Shown here piece by piece: positions 45,223 to 54,782 of a DNA stretch of 64,000 nt. The DNA is from Rhizobium leguminosarum. GTDB taxonomy: Bacteria; Pseudomonadota; Alphaproteobacteria; Rhizobiales; Rhizobiaceae. Made by a program: the position numbers and the translations under genes. How positions within the stretch are numbered: the first letter of the stretch is position 1; each line of letters opens with the position of its first letter. The notes below the pieces were generated by a model. The model was not told the DNA's origin. It made no database searches and saw only the letters and a program-made list of their open reading frames with translations. The stretch covers positions 992,001 through 1,056,000 of the forward strand of contig NZ_CP016287.1 of assembly GCF_001679785.1 (NCBI RefSeq), read 5' to 3'.

Positions 45223-45559
45223 CGATCTTCGCGTCTATCTTCACCGGGACCCGATCGACTTTCGTGCGGGGATCAACAGCCTGGCGATCCTGGTCGAGCA
45301 GTCGATGGGCCTGAGCCCGTTCGAGCGTGCTGTCTTTGTCTTTTGCAACCGCCGGCGCACCCGGATGAAGCTCCTGTTCTTCGAGCGGTCAGGGTTCGTG
45401 CTTGTATTGAAAGCCTTGTCCGAAGACCGGTTTCGCTGGCCCCGCCGCGAGGCGCCGGTCGTGACGCTCGATACCGAACAGTTGCGCTGGCTGCTTGACG
45501 GCATCGATCTCGACGCGATGGTGCGCCATCCTGTTCGGCAATATGAGTTTGTCGGCTGA
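45206..45559 (+). CDS. tnpB: IS66 TnpB
   Basis: IS66 Orf2 family protein of 117 residues: MFRLADDLRVYLHRDPIDFR and GLSPFERAVFVFCNRRRTRM are conserved signatures. Its biochemical role is unknown although essential. Coupled to tnpA by overlap. Confidence 0.93.
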   Translation: MFRLADDLRVYLHRDPIDFRAGINSLAILVEQSMGLSPFERAVFVFCNRRRTRMKLLFFERSGFVLVLKALSEDRFRWPRREAPVVTLDTEQLRWLLDGIDLDAMVRHPVRQYEFVG

Positions 45560-45600
45560 AGGCTGTTGACGGAGCGGGGCGGCTCAGATTCAAAGCTACG

Positions 45601-47208
45601 ATGACACGAGCCGGCACCCCGACCGTTGCGGAACTGATGGCGCTTCTGGCGGCGAATGCTGCCGAGAACGTCGCGCTGCGGGCTGAGAGAGACGCCCTTG
45701 AGCAGCGTGTCTTCAAGCTCGAGGAAGAACTGGCGCTTGCACAACTGCATCGTTTTGCGCCGCGCAGCGAAAAGCATATGGATCGCGTCTTCAATGAAGC
45801 CGAGAACGCCGCTCTCGAGGCCGATGCTGATGAGGGCTTGGCCGACTGTGACGAGACCGACGCCACTGAGCTTCCCGACACGGGATTGCCAGAGGTGGAA
45901 AAGCCCGAAGGCCGCAAGCGCGGGCGTAAACCTCTTCCGGCAAATTTGCCCCGCCAACGCGTTGAATATGACCTTGCCGACGATCAGAAGACCTGTCCGT
46001 GCTGCCGCCATCCGTTGCATCGCATGGGCGAACTCGTCACCGAGCAGCTGCATATCGAGGTGAAGGCCACGGTGCTGCAGAATGCCCGGGCCAAGTATGC
46101 TTGCCGCAACTGCGAGCGCACCGATATCAGCACTCCCGTTATCATCGCGCCGATGCCCGCACAGCCCTTGCCGGGGAGCATTGCCACGGCCTCGACGCTG
46201 GCCTTTGCTCTTGTTCATAAATATGTCGACGGCACACCGCTCTATCGCCTGGCACAGGCCTTCGAGCGCGCTGGCGTCCCTGTCAGCCGTGGCGCTCTTG
46301 GCCATTGGGTGATCGGGTCCAGCGAAAAGCACCTCGTTCGCATCTACGATGCACTGAAGCAGCGGCTCTTGTCGCAGAACGTCATTCACGGTGACGAGAC
46401 CACGGTGCAGGTGCTGAAGGAAAAGGACAGGAAAGCAACTGACGAGTCCTACATCTGGGCCTATCGCAGCGGGCAGGATAGTGTCGAACCGGTTGTGCTG
46501 CTCGAATATCAGCCCGGTCGTGGGCAGGTGCATCCGCAGACTTTCCTTGGTGACTATCGCGGCATCCTGATGAGCGACGGCTATCAGGGCTGGCGCACCC
46601 TGAAGGGCGCAACGCATGTCGGGTGTATGGCTCACGCCAGGCGACGCTTCGTCAACGCCTTCAAGGCCGGGAAGAAACAAAGCGGGCCGCCCGCGCAGGC
46701 ATTGAAGTTCTTCGACCAGCTCTATCGGATTGAAAGGCAGGTGCGGGACGAAAAGCCGGATGACGGCGAAACGCAGGCCGATTGCATCCGGCGCTTGCGC
46801 CAGAAGCATAGCGTTCCAGTCCTTGATGCCCTGAAGGAGTGGCTCGACAGGATGGCCCCCAAGGTCGTGCCCGACACCAAGCTCGGCGATGCGATCTCCT
46901 ATACGCGAAACCAGTGGCAATATCTGACCCGCTACACCGAAGACGGCAGGATGCCGATCGACAACAATTTATTGGAACGCGATATCAGAGTTTTTGCCAC
47001 TGGAAGGAAGAGCTGGCTATTTTGCGACACTGTCGACGGGGCCAAGGCAAGCGCTGTCATCTACAGCCTTATGCTGACCTGTCGCGCCTGTGGCGTCGAG
47101 CCATTCACCTGGTTGCGACACGTCTTTACCGAATCGCCGCAGCGTCCGGACGGCGCCAATATCGACGATCTGCTCCCATTTAACTTCGCCAAATCCACTG
47201 CCGCATAA
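45601..47208 (+). CDS. tnpC: IS66 transposase TnpC
   Basis: DDE transposase of 535 residues. An N-terminal coiled coil (VALRAERDALEQRVFKLEEE), a Cys-cluster zinc-finger (CPCCRHP and CRNC), the first catalytic Asp in VIHGDETTVQVL, second in GILMSDGYQGW and the Glu in NNLLERDIRVF are seen. Complete, no frameshift. Confidence 0.95.
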   Translation: MTRAGTPTVAELMALLAANAAENVALRAERDALEQRVFKLEEELALAQLHRFAPRSEKHMDRVFNEAENAALEADADEGLADCDETDATELPDTGLPEVEKPEGRKRGRKPLPANLPRQRVEYDLADDQKTCPCCRHPLHRMGELVTEQLHIEVKATVLQNARAKYACRNCERTDISTPVIIAPMPAQPLPGSIATASTLAFALVHKYVDGTPLYRLAQAFERAGVPVSRGALGHWVIGSSEKHLVRIYDALKQRLLSQNVIHGDETTVQVLKEKDRKATDESYIWAYRSGQDSVEPVVLLEYQPGRGQVHPQTFLGDYRGILMSDGYQGWRTLKGATHVGCMAHARRRFVNAFKAGKKQSGPPAQALKFFDQLYRIERQVRDEKPDDGETQADCIRRLRQKHSVPVLDALKEWLDRMAPKVVPDTKLGDAISYTRNQWQYLTRYTEDGRMPIDNNLLERDIRVFATGRKSWLFCDTVDGAKASAVIYSLMLTCRACGVEPFTWLRHVFTESPQRPDGANIDDLLPFNFAKSTAA

Positions 47209-47263
47209 GCCGCTGCGGGCGTCACAATCCACTGCGTCAACGCGCAGCGAAATGAGCGCTTAC

Positions 47264-47271
47264 GGATCTTC
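47264..47271. repeat. target-site duplication, right copy
   Basis: GGATCTTC directly after the right inverted repeat of IS66, identical to 44695-44702. Confidence 0.92.
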
Positions 47272-47949
47272 GATCTTGGCGAGCGTTACGGCGTGCCGGT
47301 CGATTTCCATCTGGACTTCGATCTCGATCCGGCCGGATCCAATCTTCCCCTGGTGATCGCCGAAACTCTGGCGCGTGGCTACCAGGGGCGCGTATCGGTC
47401 GGTCATGTGACGAAGCTGTCTGCCCTGCCGCCGGAGGCATTCGAGGCCGTCGGCCGCAGTCTGACGCAAGCCGGCATTGCGGTAACCGTGCTGCCGGCAA
47501 CGGATCTGTTTCTGACGGGGCGGGCGGCAACGCATCTTGTTCCGCGCGGCGTTACGCCGGCGCATCGGTTGGCGGAACTCGGCGTCCTCACGACGATCTC
47601 GACCAACAACGTCCTCAACCCGTTCACCCCCTTCGGCGATGTCAGTCTCATCCGCATGGCCAATCTCTATGCCAATGTCGCGCAGATCGGGACCGCCGAG
47701 GCCCTCGAAGCGGTCTTTGACATGATCACGATCAATGCCGCCCGGCTCCTGGGCCTGGAGCAATATGCGCTTGACGTCGGCGGTCCCGCCACGCTCGTTC
47801 TGTTCGATGCGGTATCCGGTGCTGATGCCGTAGCCAGGCTTTCCCCAGCAGTGACCGGGTGGAAAAATGGTCGGCAGACGTTTTTGCGGCCGGCATCTCG
47901 ATTGCTCTTCGGGCAACAACACCAAAATCTCGATGGTCGGCTAGAATAG
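47272..47949 (+). pseudogene. cytosine-deaminase-like amidohydrolase, C-terminal part
   Basis: Continuation (226 codons with stop) of the gene cut at 44702; joined product about 419 residues. Metal and catalytic positions: His in VDFHLDFDLDP, His in VSVGHVTKL, and the region TNNVLNPFTPFGD where CodA has HDDVFDPWYPLG, so the metal-binding Asp is replaced by Asn. The amino-terminal part lacks its own ribosome site here, so it is probably not translated. Related in type to the amidohydrolase at 62919. Confidence 0.85.
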
Positions 47950-48037
47950 CGGCTTTAGGCGTCTAGCATTCCGCGGCTCTCCGCGCGACGGTGAAGCGTC
48001 ACCAAATATTCCTTCGACACGCGAAGCCCCCTGATTG

Positions 48038-49537
48038 TCATTGCCAAAGGGGAGAAAGCTGCCCGTAGAGGTCGCGGTAGCGGCGATAGGCCTTTCTATA
48101 GTGGACGCCGTTTTCCCAGTTTGGTTGCAATTGTTCGGCGAAGGTGACGAAACGCGTGATGCCGCGCCAATCATCTGTCAGCCCTGCGCCGATCGCGGCG
48201 GTCCAGGCCGCGCCTATGCAGGAGCCCGGATGACCGGACAGGCGTTGGACCGGGGCTTCGAGAACATCGGCGACGATTTGCATCCAGATCCGGCTTTGCG
48301 CGCCGCCGTCCGAGACGAAATAGCGCTTCGGCCTATGGCCCATGTCGATGAGGACCTCGATATGATGGCGGATAGCATAGGCATAGGATTCGAGCAGGGC
48401 CCGCCAGATATGGCCGAGATCATGCGACAAGGTCAGACCTTCGACCACGCCGCGTGCGGCCGGATCGTGAATGGGTGTTTTTTCTCCGAGAAGATAAGGC
48501 AGGATTGTCAATCCGTCGGCGCCGGCACTTTTTTTGTCCGCCATCCCGTCGAGGTGCTGGTGGATCGTCAGCCCGGCGGCTTTCGCGGCTTCCTTTTCCC
48601 CGCCGGCAAAGGTTTCGATGAACCAGTTCAGCGCCGAGCCGCCGGTCGACATGCATCCATTTGGCATGAAAAGTCCCGGCACCAGATGATAGTCGAGGAA
48701 GAGGCGAGAGTCGGGACGCACGACATCCGTCGCGGTCAGGATATCGACGGCGCCGCCGAATTTGAGAAGCACATCGCCCGCATCGACGACGCCAGCGCCA
48801 AGCGCCGAAGCGATCATATCCGCTGCTCCGGCAACCACCGGCGTGCCGATGGCAAGTCCGGTTTCGAGCGCGCCCTTTTCATCGATATGACCCGTGATCG
48901 CATGCGACGCCCGCTTCGGCGGAATGACTGAGCGCGGTATATGCGCGAGTGCGACGAGGCCGTCATCGATCTCGTGCCGCGTGACATCGACGAAACCCGC
49001 TTCGAGCGCCCAGTTCTGCTCCACGGTAAGCGCGCCCGTTAGCCGGTAGTTGATATAGTCATAGGAGCCGAGGACAGTGGCGATGCGCTTGAAGTTGTCC
49101 GGTTCGTGCCGTTCGATCCAGCGCAACTTGGCAGTGACGAGTTGCTGGTTTATGCCGTTTCCGGCCTTTGCCAGGAATGCAGCTTCGTCATATTCGGCCT
49201 TGAGGTCGGCGACTTCCGCGCCGCAACGGCCGTCGCTCTGCTGGATGCTGGGTCGGATGACAGCCCCGTTTTCGTCGAGCAGAACAACGGCCGGCAGCAT
49301 GCCTGTCGTGCCGATCGCCCGGATGTCGCTTGCCTTCGCCCCGCTCCTTTCCAGAAGCTCCGGAATGATCGAGCACACGTTTGCCCACCAGTCTGCCGGA
49401 TCCTCCTCCGCCCAGCCGATATCCGGCGATCGAAGGGAAACGGATCGAGATGCGGTGACAAGGATTTCGTCAGGCAGCCTCAGCAGGATACCGATGGTCG
49501 AGGTCGTTCCGATATCGAGGCCAAGGACCATGGTCAT
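48038..49537 (-). CDS. FGGY-family carbohydrate kinase (xylulokinase-like)
   Basis: Sugar kinase of 499 residues: phosphate-binding GLDIGTTSTIGILL, second-domain LKFGGAVDILTATDVV and the C-terminal VSDGGAQSRIWMQIVADVL. Length and motifs match xylulokinase/ribulokinase type. It is the last gene of the minus-strand operon that starts with the sugar ABC importer, so it likely phosphorylates the imported sugar or the sugar released from an N-glycoside. Confidence 0.88.
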   Translation of the reverse strand: MTMVLGLDIGTTSTIGILLRLPDEILVTASRSVSLRSPDIGWAEEDPADWWANVCSIIPELLERSGAKASDIRAIGTTGMLPAVVLLDENGAVIRPSIQQSDGRCGAEVADLKAEYDEAAFLAKAGNGINQQLVTAKLRWIERHEPDNFKRIATVLGSYDYINYRLTGALTVEQNWALEAGFVDVTRHEIDDGLVALAHIPRSVIPPKRASHAITGHIDEKGALETGLAIGTPVVAGAADMIASALGAGVVDAGDVLLKFGGAVDILTATDVVRPDSRLFLDYHLVPGLFMPNGCMSTGGSALNWFIETFAGGEKEAAKAAGLTIHQHLDGMADKKSAGADGLTILPYLLGEKTPIHDPAARGVVEGLTLSHDLGHIWRALLESYAYAIRHHIEVLIDMGHRPKRYFVSDGGAQSRIWMQIVADVLEAPVQRLSGHPGSCIGAAWTAAIGAGLTDDWRGITRFVTFAEQLQPNWENGVHYRKAYRRYRDLYGQLSPLWQ

Positions 49538-49552
49538 TCGCCAATCTCCAAT

Positions 49553-50353
49553 CTAGCGCAGCGTTTCGACCAAATCCATGAACCGCTTGACACGGCTGCC
49601 GTCAACGGCGTTCCACGTATTGCCGTCGATCTTGAAATGCGTGCCGATTACCACGCCTTGCGCGATGGACAGGACATCACGCACATTGTCGAGATTGACG
49701 CCGGTGTTTGCAAAGACGGGCACTTCCGTCACTGCCTCGCAGACCGAGCGCAGATCGGACGCTTCGGCCGGCTGGCCGGTGATCGGACCAGACACCAGGA
49801 TCGCGTCCGCCAGCGACGAGAACACCGCGCTCTTGGCCCGCAGCGCGATGGGCCGCTGGTCGAGCGAATAGGCGAATTCGGCATTAATGTTGAACAGCAA
49901 TTTCATGTCGTCGCGACGCAGGGCAGCGCGTAGACGCGAGGCACTGGCGCAATCCGGCTGCCAGAGGCCCATGTCGGATGCAAACAGGCCGGTGAAGATT
50001 TCCCGTACGAAACTGGCGCCGGTCACGGCGCCGATGGCCACGCTTGCCGATGGATCCCAGAGATAGTTGACGCCGAAAGGAACCTTGATGGCGGGTTTGA
50101 TCGCCTGAACGATGGCGGTCATCGCCGCAATGCTTTCCGGCGAGCCCTTGAAGACGTAGGGCCGGTCGTTTTCGTTCCCGAACATGATGGCATCGACACC
50201 GCCGTCCTGCAGCTTCTCGACATCCGTCAGGACGTCGTCGATCAGTTTTTGAACGCCGCCGTCCGCATTGTAGAGCGGCGAGCCGGGAAGCGCACCGATA
50301 TGCGCCATGGAGATCACGACCTTCTTGCGGTCGCCGAAGCAATCAAAGATCAT
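49553..50353 (-). CDS. BtpA/SgcQ-family TIM-barrel protein
   Basis: Protein of 266 residues similar to BtpA (photosystem I biogenesis in cyanobacteria) and SgcQ, a family of putative TIM-barrel enzymes with sugar-phosphate-type context in proteobacteria. Seen motifs: ISMAHIGALPGSPLYN, FGNENDRPYVF and VFANTGVNLDNVRDV. ATG at 50353, GGAAGG upstream; the open frame extends to 50470. Lies between the allophanate hydrolase gene and the kinase gene, 15 nt from the latter. No biochemical reaction is established for this clade. Confidence 0.78.
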   Translation of the reverse strand: MIFDCFGDRKKVVISMAHIGALPGSPLYNADGGVQKLIDDVLTDVEKLQDGGVDAIMFGNENDRPYVFKGSPESIAAMTAIVQAIKPAIKVPFGVNYLWDPSASVAIGAVTGASFVREIFTGLFASDMGLWQPDCASASRLRAALRRDDMKLLFNINAEFAYSLDQRPIALRAKSAVFSSLADAILVSGPITGQPAEASDLRSVCEAVTEVPVFANTGVNLDNVRDVLSIAQGVVIGTHFKIDGNTWNAVDGSRVKRFMDLVETLR

Positions 50354-50472
50354 TGTATTTTCCTTCCTTGCAGGCATGCCGTTGTCCGGATCGAGGTGAA
50401 CCGGGTCAGGCATATGCGTGTTTCCAGTGTTCGAGTTTGTCAGGTGATGTGCTGGATGTTTGTCGATCATTT

Positions 50473-52305
50473 CTAGGCCGCGACGCTTTGGCGGTAGGCC
50501 CGCCAGCCGCCATAGGCTGTGATGTCGGGTTGGCCGTCGATGGCCGTGCTCTCACAGAGGAAGCCGGTGACCTCCGAGCCGTCCTCGAGTGCCAGCTTTC
50601 CGACACCCAGCGGTGCTGGAATGCGGGCGATGAAATCGCCAAATCCGGCGGCCGGCAAGGCCCAGACTTCGACCGCGATGCCGGCGCCGCCATCGGCTGC
50701 GCGGATAAGGCCGGGCTTGGGCGGGACGGTGCCGTTCAGTGCGTAGAGCCGGTAGGCGTCGGTTGTCTTTGCCGCGCGGCGGAAGATGCCGCCGCGTGTC
50801 GTCAGTTCGTGATTGAGCGGCATGCCCGAGAGATGGGCGCCGACAACGGCGATCTCACGGTAATCTTCGTCAAGCGGCAGGGCTGCCGCTTCGGGATAGG
50901 GATTGTCAAACATGGCGAGCGAGAGACCGGTCGAACGGTGGAAGGCAGCGGCGATCCCCGCCGCCTTGGCTTCCTGAAAGCCAGGCGCCAGAAACGTCAC
51001 GCCAAGCGGCAATCCGTCGTTGCGGAAACCGTTGGGGACGGCAATGCCGCAAAGTCCCATCAGGTTGACGAAGTTCGTGTAGATACCGAGCTTAGCATTC
51101 AGCGAGATCGGGTCGGCGGCGATTTCATCCTTTGTGTAGATGGTCGGCGCGGTCGGCACCATCAAGACGGCGATATCCTCCCAGACGGGCCGCGTGTCGC
51201 GCTTGAGTTCGGCGATGCGGTGGCTGGCCGCAAACGTATCGAGGGCTGTGAACTTACCCGAATTGGAGAGGATCTGGCGTGTCACGGGATGAATGGCGTC
51301 GCGGTGTTTTTCGAGCACGGCATCGAGGCTGAGAGCACGCTCCGAAATCCACGGGCCCTCGTAGAGAATGCGCTGCGTTTCTTCGAAAGGCGCGAAATCG
51401 ATCTCGACAACGTCTCCGCCCAGATCCTGCATCCGCGCCACGGCCTCTCCGAACAGGCGCTCGGCCTCCATATCACCGAAGAAGCGCAGAGCTTCGCCCT
51501 TGGGGATGCCGAAGCGGAACCGTGGTGGCGGGGTCGCTGGTGTCAGCGGGACGGCCTCAGCCTCCGGTTTGGAGAACGGGTATGTCGGATCGTAGCCGCC
51601 GATCAGGTCTGTCACCTTCATGCCGTCCTCGACGGTCAGTGCGAAAACCGCAAGAGTCTCGATGGTTTTCACGCATCCGCCACCGGAAACGCACGCATTG
51701 CTGATGAGACCCGGAGTCGGCTTTATGCCGACGATGTTGTTGAAGCTTGCCGGCACACGACCGGAACCGGCCGCATCGTTGGCAATGGAAAAGGACGAGA
51801 GGCCGGCTGCGACCGATACCGCCGAGCCGGAGCTTGACCCCCCTGAAATGTAACGCTCGTCGAAAACCGAGGAGCAGGCGCCGTAAGGTGTGCGCATGCC
51901 GACGAGGCCGATGCCGAACTGGTCCATGTTGGTCTTGCCGATCAGGATGGCGCCGGCATCGAACAGCCGCGTGATCGCCTGACCGCTGGAGGTGGCGATA
52001 TAGGCACTTTCCTTCAATGCATTGGTGGTGGGCAGGCCGACGATGTCGTTGCAATCCTTGACGGAGAACGGGATGCCCCAGAGCGGCTGGCCGTCATACC
52101 CCTTGGCTTCAAGGGCTGCCGCCGCTGCCAGCGCATCTTGCCGCGATACGAGATGGATCCAAACGTGATCGTCGCCGCGCGAAGCGATACGGTCGTAGAT
52201 GGCTGAAATGACCATGGTCGGCGTCAAGGCGCCGGTGGCATAGGCCTTGGTCAGTGTGTCGAGATCGAGGCTGCCGGTTGCGGCAGACCAGTCTTGCTTG
52301 GACAT
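50473..52305 (-). CDS. atzF: allophanate hydrolase (AtzF-like)
   Basis: Two-domain protein of 610 residues: N-terminal amidase-signature domain and C-terminal decarboxylating domain, as in AtzF (allophanate to CO2 and ammonia). Lys in IPFSVKDCND and cis-Ser in GGSSSGSAVSVAAG fit; the nucleophile region reads ANDAAGSGRVPA, where the Thr of the usual DTAGSGR motif is Ala. The C-terminal region (NHELTTRGGIFRRAAK, YALNGTVPPKPGL) matches the allophanate hydrolase tail. It follows the two isochorismatase-like genes by about 10 nt. Confidence 0.88.
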   Translation of the reverse strand: MSKQDWSAATGSLDLDTLTKAYATGALTPTMVISAIYDRIASRGDDHVWIHLVSRQDALAAAAALEAKGYDGQPLWGIPFSVKDCNDIVGLPTTNALKESAYIATSSGQAITRLFDAGAILIGKTNMDQFGIGLVGMRTPYGACSSVFDERYISGGSSSGSAVSVAAGLSSFSIANDAAGSGRVPASFNNIVGIKPTPGLISNACVSGGGCVKTIETLAVFALTVEDGMKVTDLIGGYDPTYPFSKPEAEAVPLTPATPPPRFRFGIPKGEALRFFGDMEAERLFGEAVARMQDLGGDVVEIDFAPFEETQRILYEGPWISERALSLDAVLEKHRDAIHPVTRQILSNSGKFTALDTFAASHRIAELKRDTRPVWEDIAVLMVPTAPTIYTKDEIAADPISLNAKLGIYTNFVNLMGLCGIAVPNGFRNDGLPLGVTFLAPGFQEAKAAGIAAAFHRSTGLSLAMFDNPYPEAAALPLDEDYREIAVVGAHLSGMPLNHELTTRGGIFRRAAKTTDAYRLYALNGTVPPKPGLIRAADGGAGIAVEVWALPAAGFGDFIARIPAPLGVGKLALEDGSEVTGFLCESTAIDGQPDITAYGGWRAYRQSVAA

Positions 52306-52315
52306 CGCAGGTTCC

Positions 52316-52951
52316 TCAGATTTTTGTAAGGGCCGCTTTTACGGCGGCGGCGGAAGCAACGGTGCCGAACAGACCATTGCCGAATGTGGTGATGCGCAAT
52401 TGCGCGGCATGGCGCGTCTCGCTCGTGCCTTGGCAGGCATCGGCAACGGCAAGGCACTCGAAACCCATATCGTTGGCGGTGCGTTGCGTGGCGTGAACCA
52501 GCCCTTCCGTCGGTAATCCGGCGATCAAAAGATTGCGGATGCCACGGGCCTTCAGCTTCGTTTCGAGCGGCGTCCTGTAAAAGGCATTGTCGCCGGGATG
52601 ATCGACCACCAGTGCTGTGTCTGGGAGAATGAGTTGTGGCGGAAAGGTCCAGTCGCCGGGGCCTTCGGCAGGCACGACATCGCCCATGGCATAACGGCGT
52701 CGCGCGACATCGTCACCCGCGGGTAAGGCGACGCGGCGCGAAGCTGCGACGAACAGGCCGCAGTCGAGGGCGACCGACAGCAGGTCCAGTGCCGTCGTAA
52801 ATGCCGGCATGGCAGCCAGCGCAGAAATCGGCCCCTGCTGAAAACCAAGCAGCAACAGGGCGGTATCAGCCGATGACCAATGCCCGTCGAATGGAAAGGA
52901 ATACGGTTCCGCATGGATCTGGCGGAGTGTTCTGATGCCGCGGTCAGACAT
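52316..52951 (-). CDS. isochorismatase-like protein with all catalytic residues replaced
   Basis: Protein of 211 residues with the isochorismatase/cysteine-hydrolase fold, overlapping the upstream paralogue by 8 nt. By alignment the triad is lost: the Asp of LIDMQIDF is Gly (LLGFQQG), the Lys of PGKSAF is Asp (PGDNAF), and the nucleophilic Cys of SDCCVQST is Leu (TEGLVHAT). The fold, the cis-peptide region and the C-terminal helix remain. It may be a structural partner of the active paralogue, or have another activity. ATG 52951; the long frame to 53596 is not this gene. Confidence 0.82.
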   Translation of the reverse strand: MSDRGIRTLRQIHAEPYSFPFDGHWSSADTALLLLGFQQGPISALAAMPAFTTALDLLSVALDCGLFVAASRRVALPAGDDVARRRYAMGDVVPAEGPGDWTFPPQLILPDTALVVDHPGDNAFYRTPLETKLKARGIRNLLIAGLPTEGLVHATQRTANDMGFECLAVADACQGTSETRHAAQLRITTFGNGLFGTVASAAAVKAALTKI

Positions 52952-53630
52952 CGGTGTGCTCCAGCATGGTTTGGAAGGCGGCAAGGCAAGAGACACCTCC
53001 CCAGCGGCCACCAAAGGCCTTAAGGATCTCCAGCGTCGCCAGATGGTTCGGCGTTTCGACGGCGGCGGTGCAGTCCTCGAGCAGGACGCATTCGAAGCCG
53101 CGCTCGAAACCGTCGCGCATGGTTGACTGGACGCAGCAGTCCGAGGTGACGCCGGTGATGACCAGACGGGAGATGCCGAGGTTGCGGAGTTCCGCTTCCA
53201 GATCCGTTTGGTGAAAGGCAGACTTGCCGGGCTTGTCGACGACCAATTCCTCGGCTTCGGGAGCGAGCTCCGGGATGATCTGCCACCCTGGCTCGCCGCG
53301 GACGAGGATCCGGCCCATGGCGCCCATGTCGCCGATCCCCAGCCCATGGACGCGGGTGCGCCATTGTTTGTTGGCGTGGAGATCGGACAGATCAGACAAA
53401 TGCCCCTCGCGCGTGTGGATAACGGCGATGCCGGCGGTCCTTGCAGCGGCAAGTGCCTGGCTGATCGGCGGAATGACGGCGCGGGTGTTGGAAACATCTT
53501 CGCCGAGCTGATCGATCCAGCCGCCGGGCGCGCAGAAATCGATCTGCATGTCGATGAGTATAATCGCCATCGCGCTTTTGACGGACGTGCCGCCAAGTGG
53601 CCAGAAGCCTGATGCGGGGTGTTCGCTCAT
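52944..53630 (-). CDS. isochorismatase-like cysteine hydrolase (biuret/ureide hydrolase-like)
   Basis: Cysteine hydrolase of 228 residues with the complete triad: Asp in ILIDMQIDF, Lys in VVDKPGKSAF, Cys in TSDCCVQST. Family relatives include biuret hydrolase, triuret hydrolase and RutB. Placed directly before atzF, it may produce allophanate or another amide product for AtzF. Its start overlaps the ABC ATPase stop by 4 nt. Confidence 0.86.
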   Translation of the reverse strand: MSEHPASGFWPLGGTSVKSAMAIILIDMQIDFCAPGGWIDQLGEDVSNTRAVIPPISQALAAARTAGIAVIHTREGHLSDLSDLHANKQWRTRVHGLGIGDMGAMGRILVRGEPGWQIIPELAPEAEELVVDKPGKSAFHQTDLEAELRNLGISRLVITGVTSDCCVQSTMRDGFERGFECVLLEDCTAAVETPNHLATLEILKAFGGRWGGVSCLAAFQTMLEHTDV

Positions 53631-54772
53631 AGCGCCATGCCTTTTTCAGCGTCGAAGATGTGGATGGCCAAAGGATCGACCGCGAAGGTCAGCATATCGC
53701 CCGTCGTGACTGGATGACCGCTGTCGATCATCGAACGCAGGCGCGGGCGGACGGACATCAGGTCCTTTTCTTCTTCAATCACGGTGGAATGGATCATGGT
53801 GGCATCCTGGACATCGAGATGAACCAGAAGCGTTGCGCCCAGGTCCTCGACAAAGGCGGTGCGCGCCGAAACCGTGCCAACCCCGCCGGTATCGCCCGAC
53901 CGCTTGAGTGCTTCGGGGCGGATGCCGATGATCACCTTGCGTCCGGGCACGATTTTGGCGCGCTCGCCTGTGGCACCGAGCGGCAGGGTGAAAGCGCCCA
54001 GTTGGACCACAGGCTTTCCGTCTTTTGCCGCAATGGTCCCTTCGAGGAAATTGATCGGCGGCGAACCGATGAAGCTGGCAACGAACAGATTGACCGGCTT
54101 GTCATAGAGACGGCGCGGCGTGTCGAGTTGCTGGAGGGTGCCCTTGTTCATCACGGCGACCCGGTGGCCCATCGTCATCGCCTCGACCTGATCGTGGGTG
54201 ACATAGACGGTCGTCACGGCGCTCATGCGCTGCAGCTTGGCAATCTCTGCGCGCATCTGGCCGCGAAGGCGGGCGTCGAGATTGGAGAGCGGTTCGTCCA
54301 TGAGAAAAGCATGGGGGGAGCGCACCAGAGCACGGCCCATGGCAACGCGCTGCCGCTGGCCGCCGGACAACCGGGCGGGCTTGCGATCCAGATAGTCGGT
54401 GAGTTCGAGCAGGGCCGCTGTCTCGCGCACTTTTTTCTCGATGATCTCGTGCTTGACGTTACGGACCCTGAGACCGAAGGCGATGTTGTCGGCAACCGTC
54501 AGATGCGGATAGAGTGCATAGGACTGGAACACCATGGCTATGTCGCGGTCGCGCGGCGCCAGATCGTTGGCGACCTGTCCGTTGATGCGCAGTGTGCCGC
54601 CGGTGATGTCTTCAAGGCCGGCAATCATGCGCAGGGCCGTGGACTTTCCGCAGCCGGACGGCCCGACGAGAACCATGAATTCGCCATCGACGATATCGAG
54701 GTTCAGTCCATGCAGCGCGGAATGACCGCCCTCATAGGTTTTGGAAACATCCTCAAAGGAAATCTGGGCCAT
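53627..54772 (-). CDS. ABC importer ATPase, MalK/UgpC-like
   Basis: Sugar-type ATPase of 381 residues: Walker [14 protein letters not shown]-loop [11 protein letters not shown], signature [14 protein letters not shown], Walker [13 protein letters not shown]-loop [12 protein letters not shown] and C-terminal TOBE domain. All catalytic residues are intact. Pairs with the two permeases upstream in the operon. Confidence 0.93.
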   Translation of the reverse strand: MAQISFEDVSKTYEGGHSALHGLNLDIVDGEFMVLVGPSGCGKSTALRMIAGLEDITGGTLRINGQVANDLAPRDRDIAMVFQSYALYPHLTVADNIAFGLRVRNVKHEIIEKKVRETAALLELTDYLDRKPARLSGGQRQRVAMGRALVRSPHAFLMDEPLSNLDARLRGQMRAEIAKLQRMSAVTTVYVTHDQVEAMTMGHRVAVMNKGTLQQLDTPRRLYDKPVNLFVASFIGSPPINFLEGTIAAKDGKPVVQLGAFTLPLGATGERAKIVPGRKVIIGIRPEALKRSGDTGGVGTVSARTAFVEDLGATLLVHLDVQDATMIHSTVIEEEKDLMSVRPRLRSMIDSGHPVTTGDMLTFAVDPLAIHIFDAEKGMAL

Positions 54773-54782
54773 CGATCGGCTC

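Larger units (their letters stand above)
44703..47263 (+). mobile_element. IS66-family insertion sequence (2561 bp)
   Basis: Complete element bounded by imperfect terminal inverted repeats beginning GTAAGCGC at both ends (left GTAAGCGCACAATTCC, right end reversed GTAAGCGCTCATTTCG) and by perfect 8-bp direct repeats. Carries the three standard genes tnpA, tnpB and tnpC, all intact in sequence. It lies inside the amidohydrolase gene in the same orientation. The perfect duplication and uninterrupted genes suggest a recent insertion. Confidence 0.95.

Noticed and set aside
45241..46920. 559-codon minus-strand open frame inside IS66
   Set aside because: Shadow of TnpB/TnpC, which have full IS66 signatures.
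52316..53596. 426-codon frame suggesting a fusion of two isochorismatase proteins
   Set aside because: The upstream half is the wrong frame of the active paralogue; the two proteins are separate overlapping genes.
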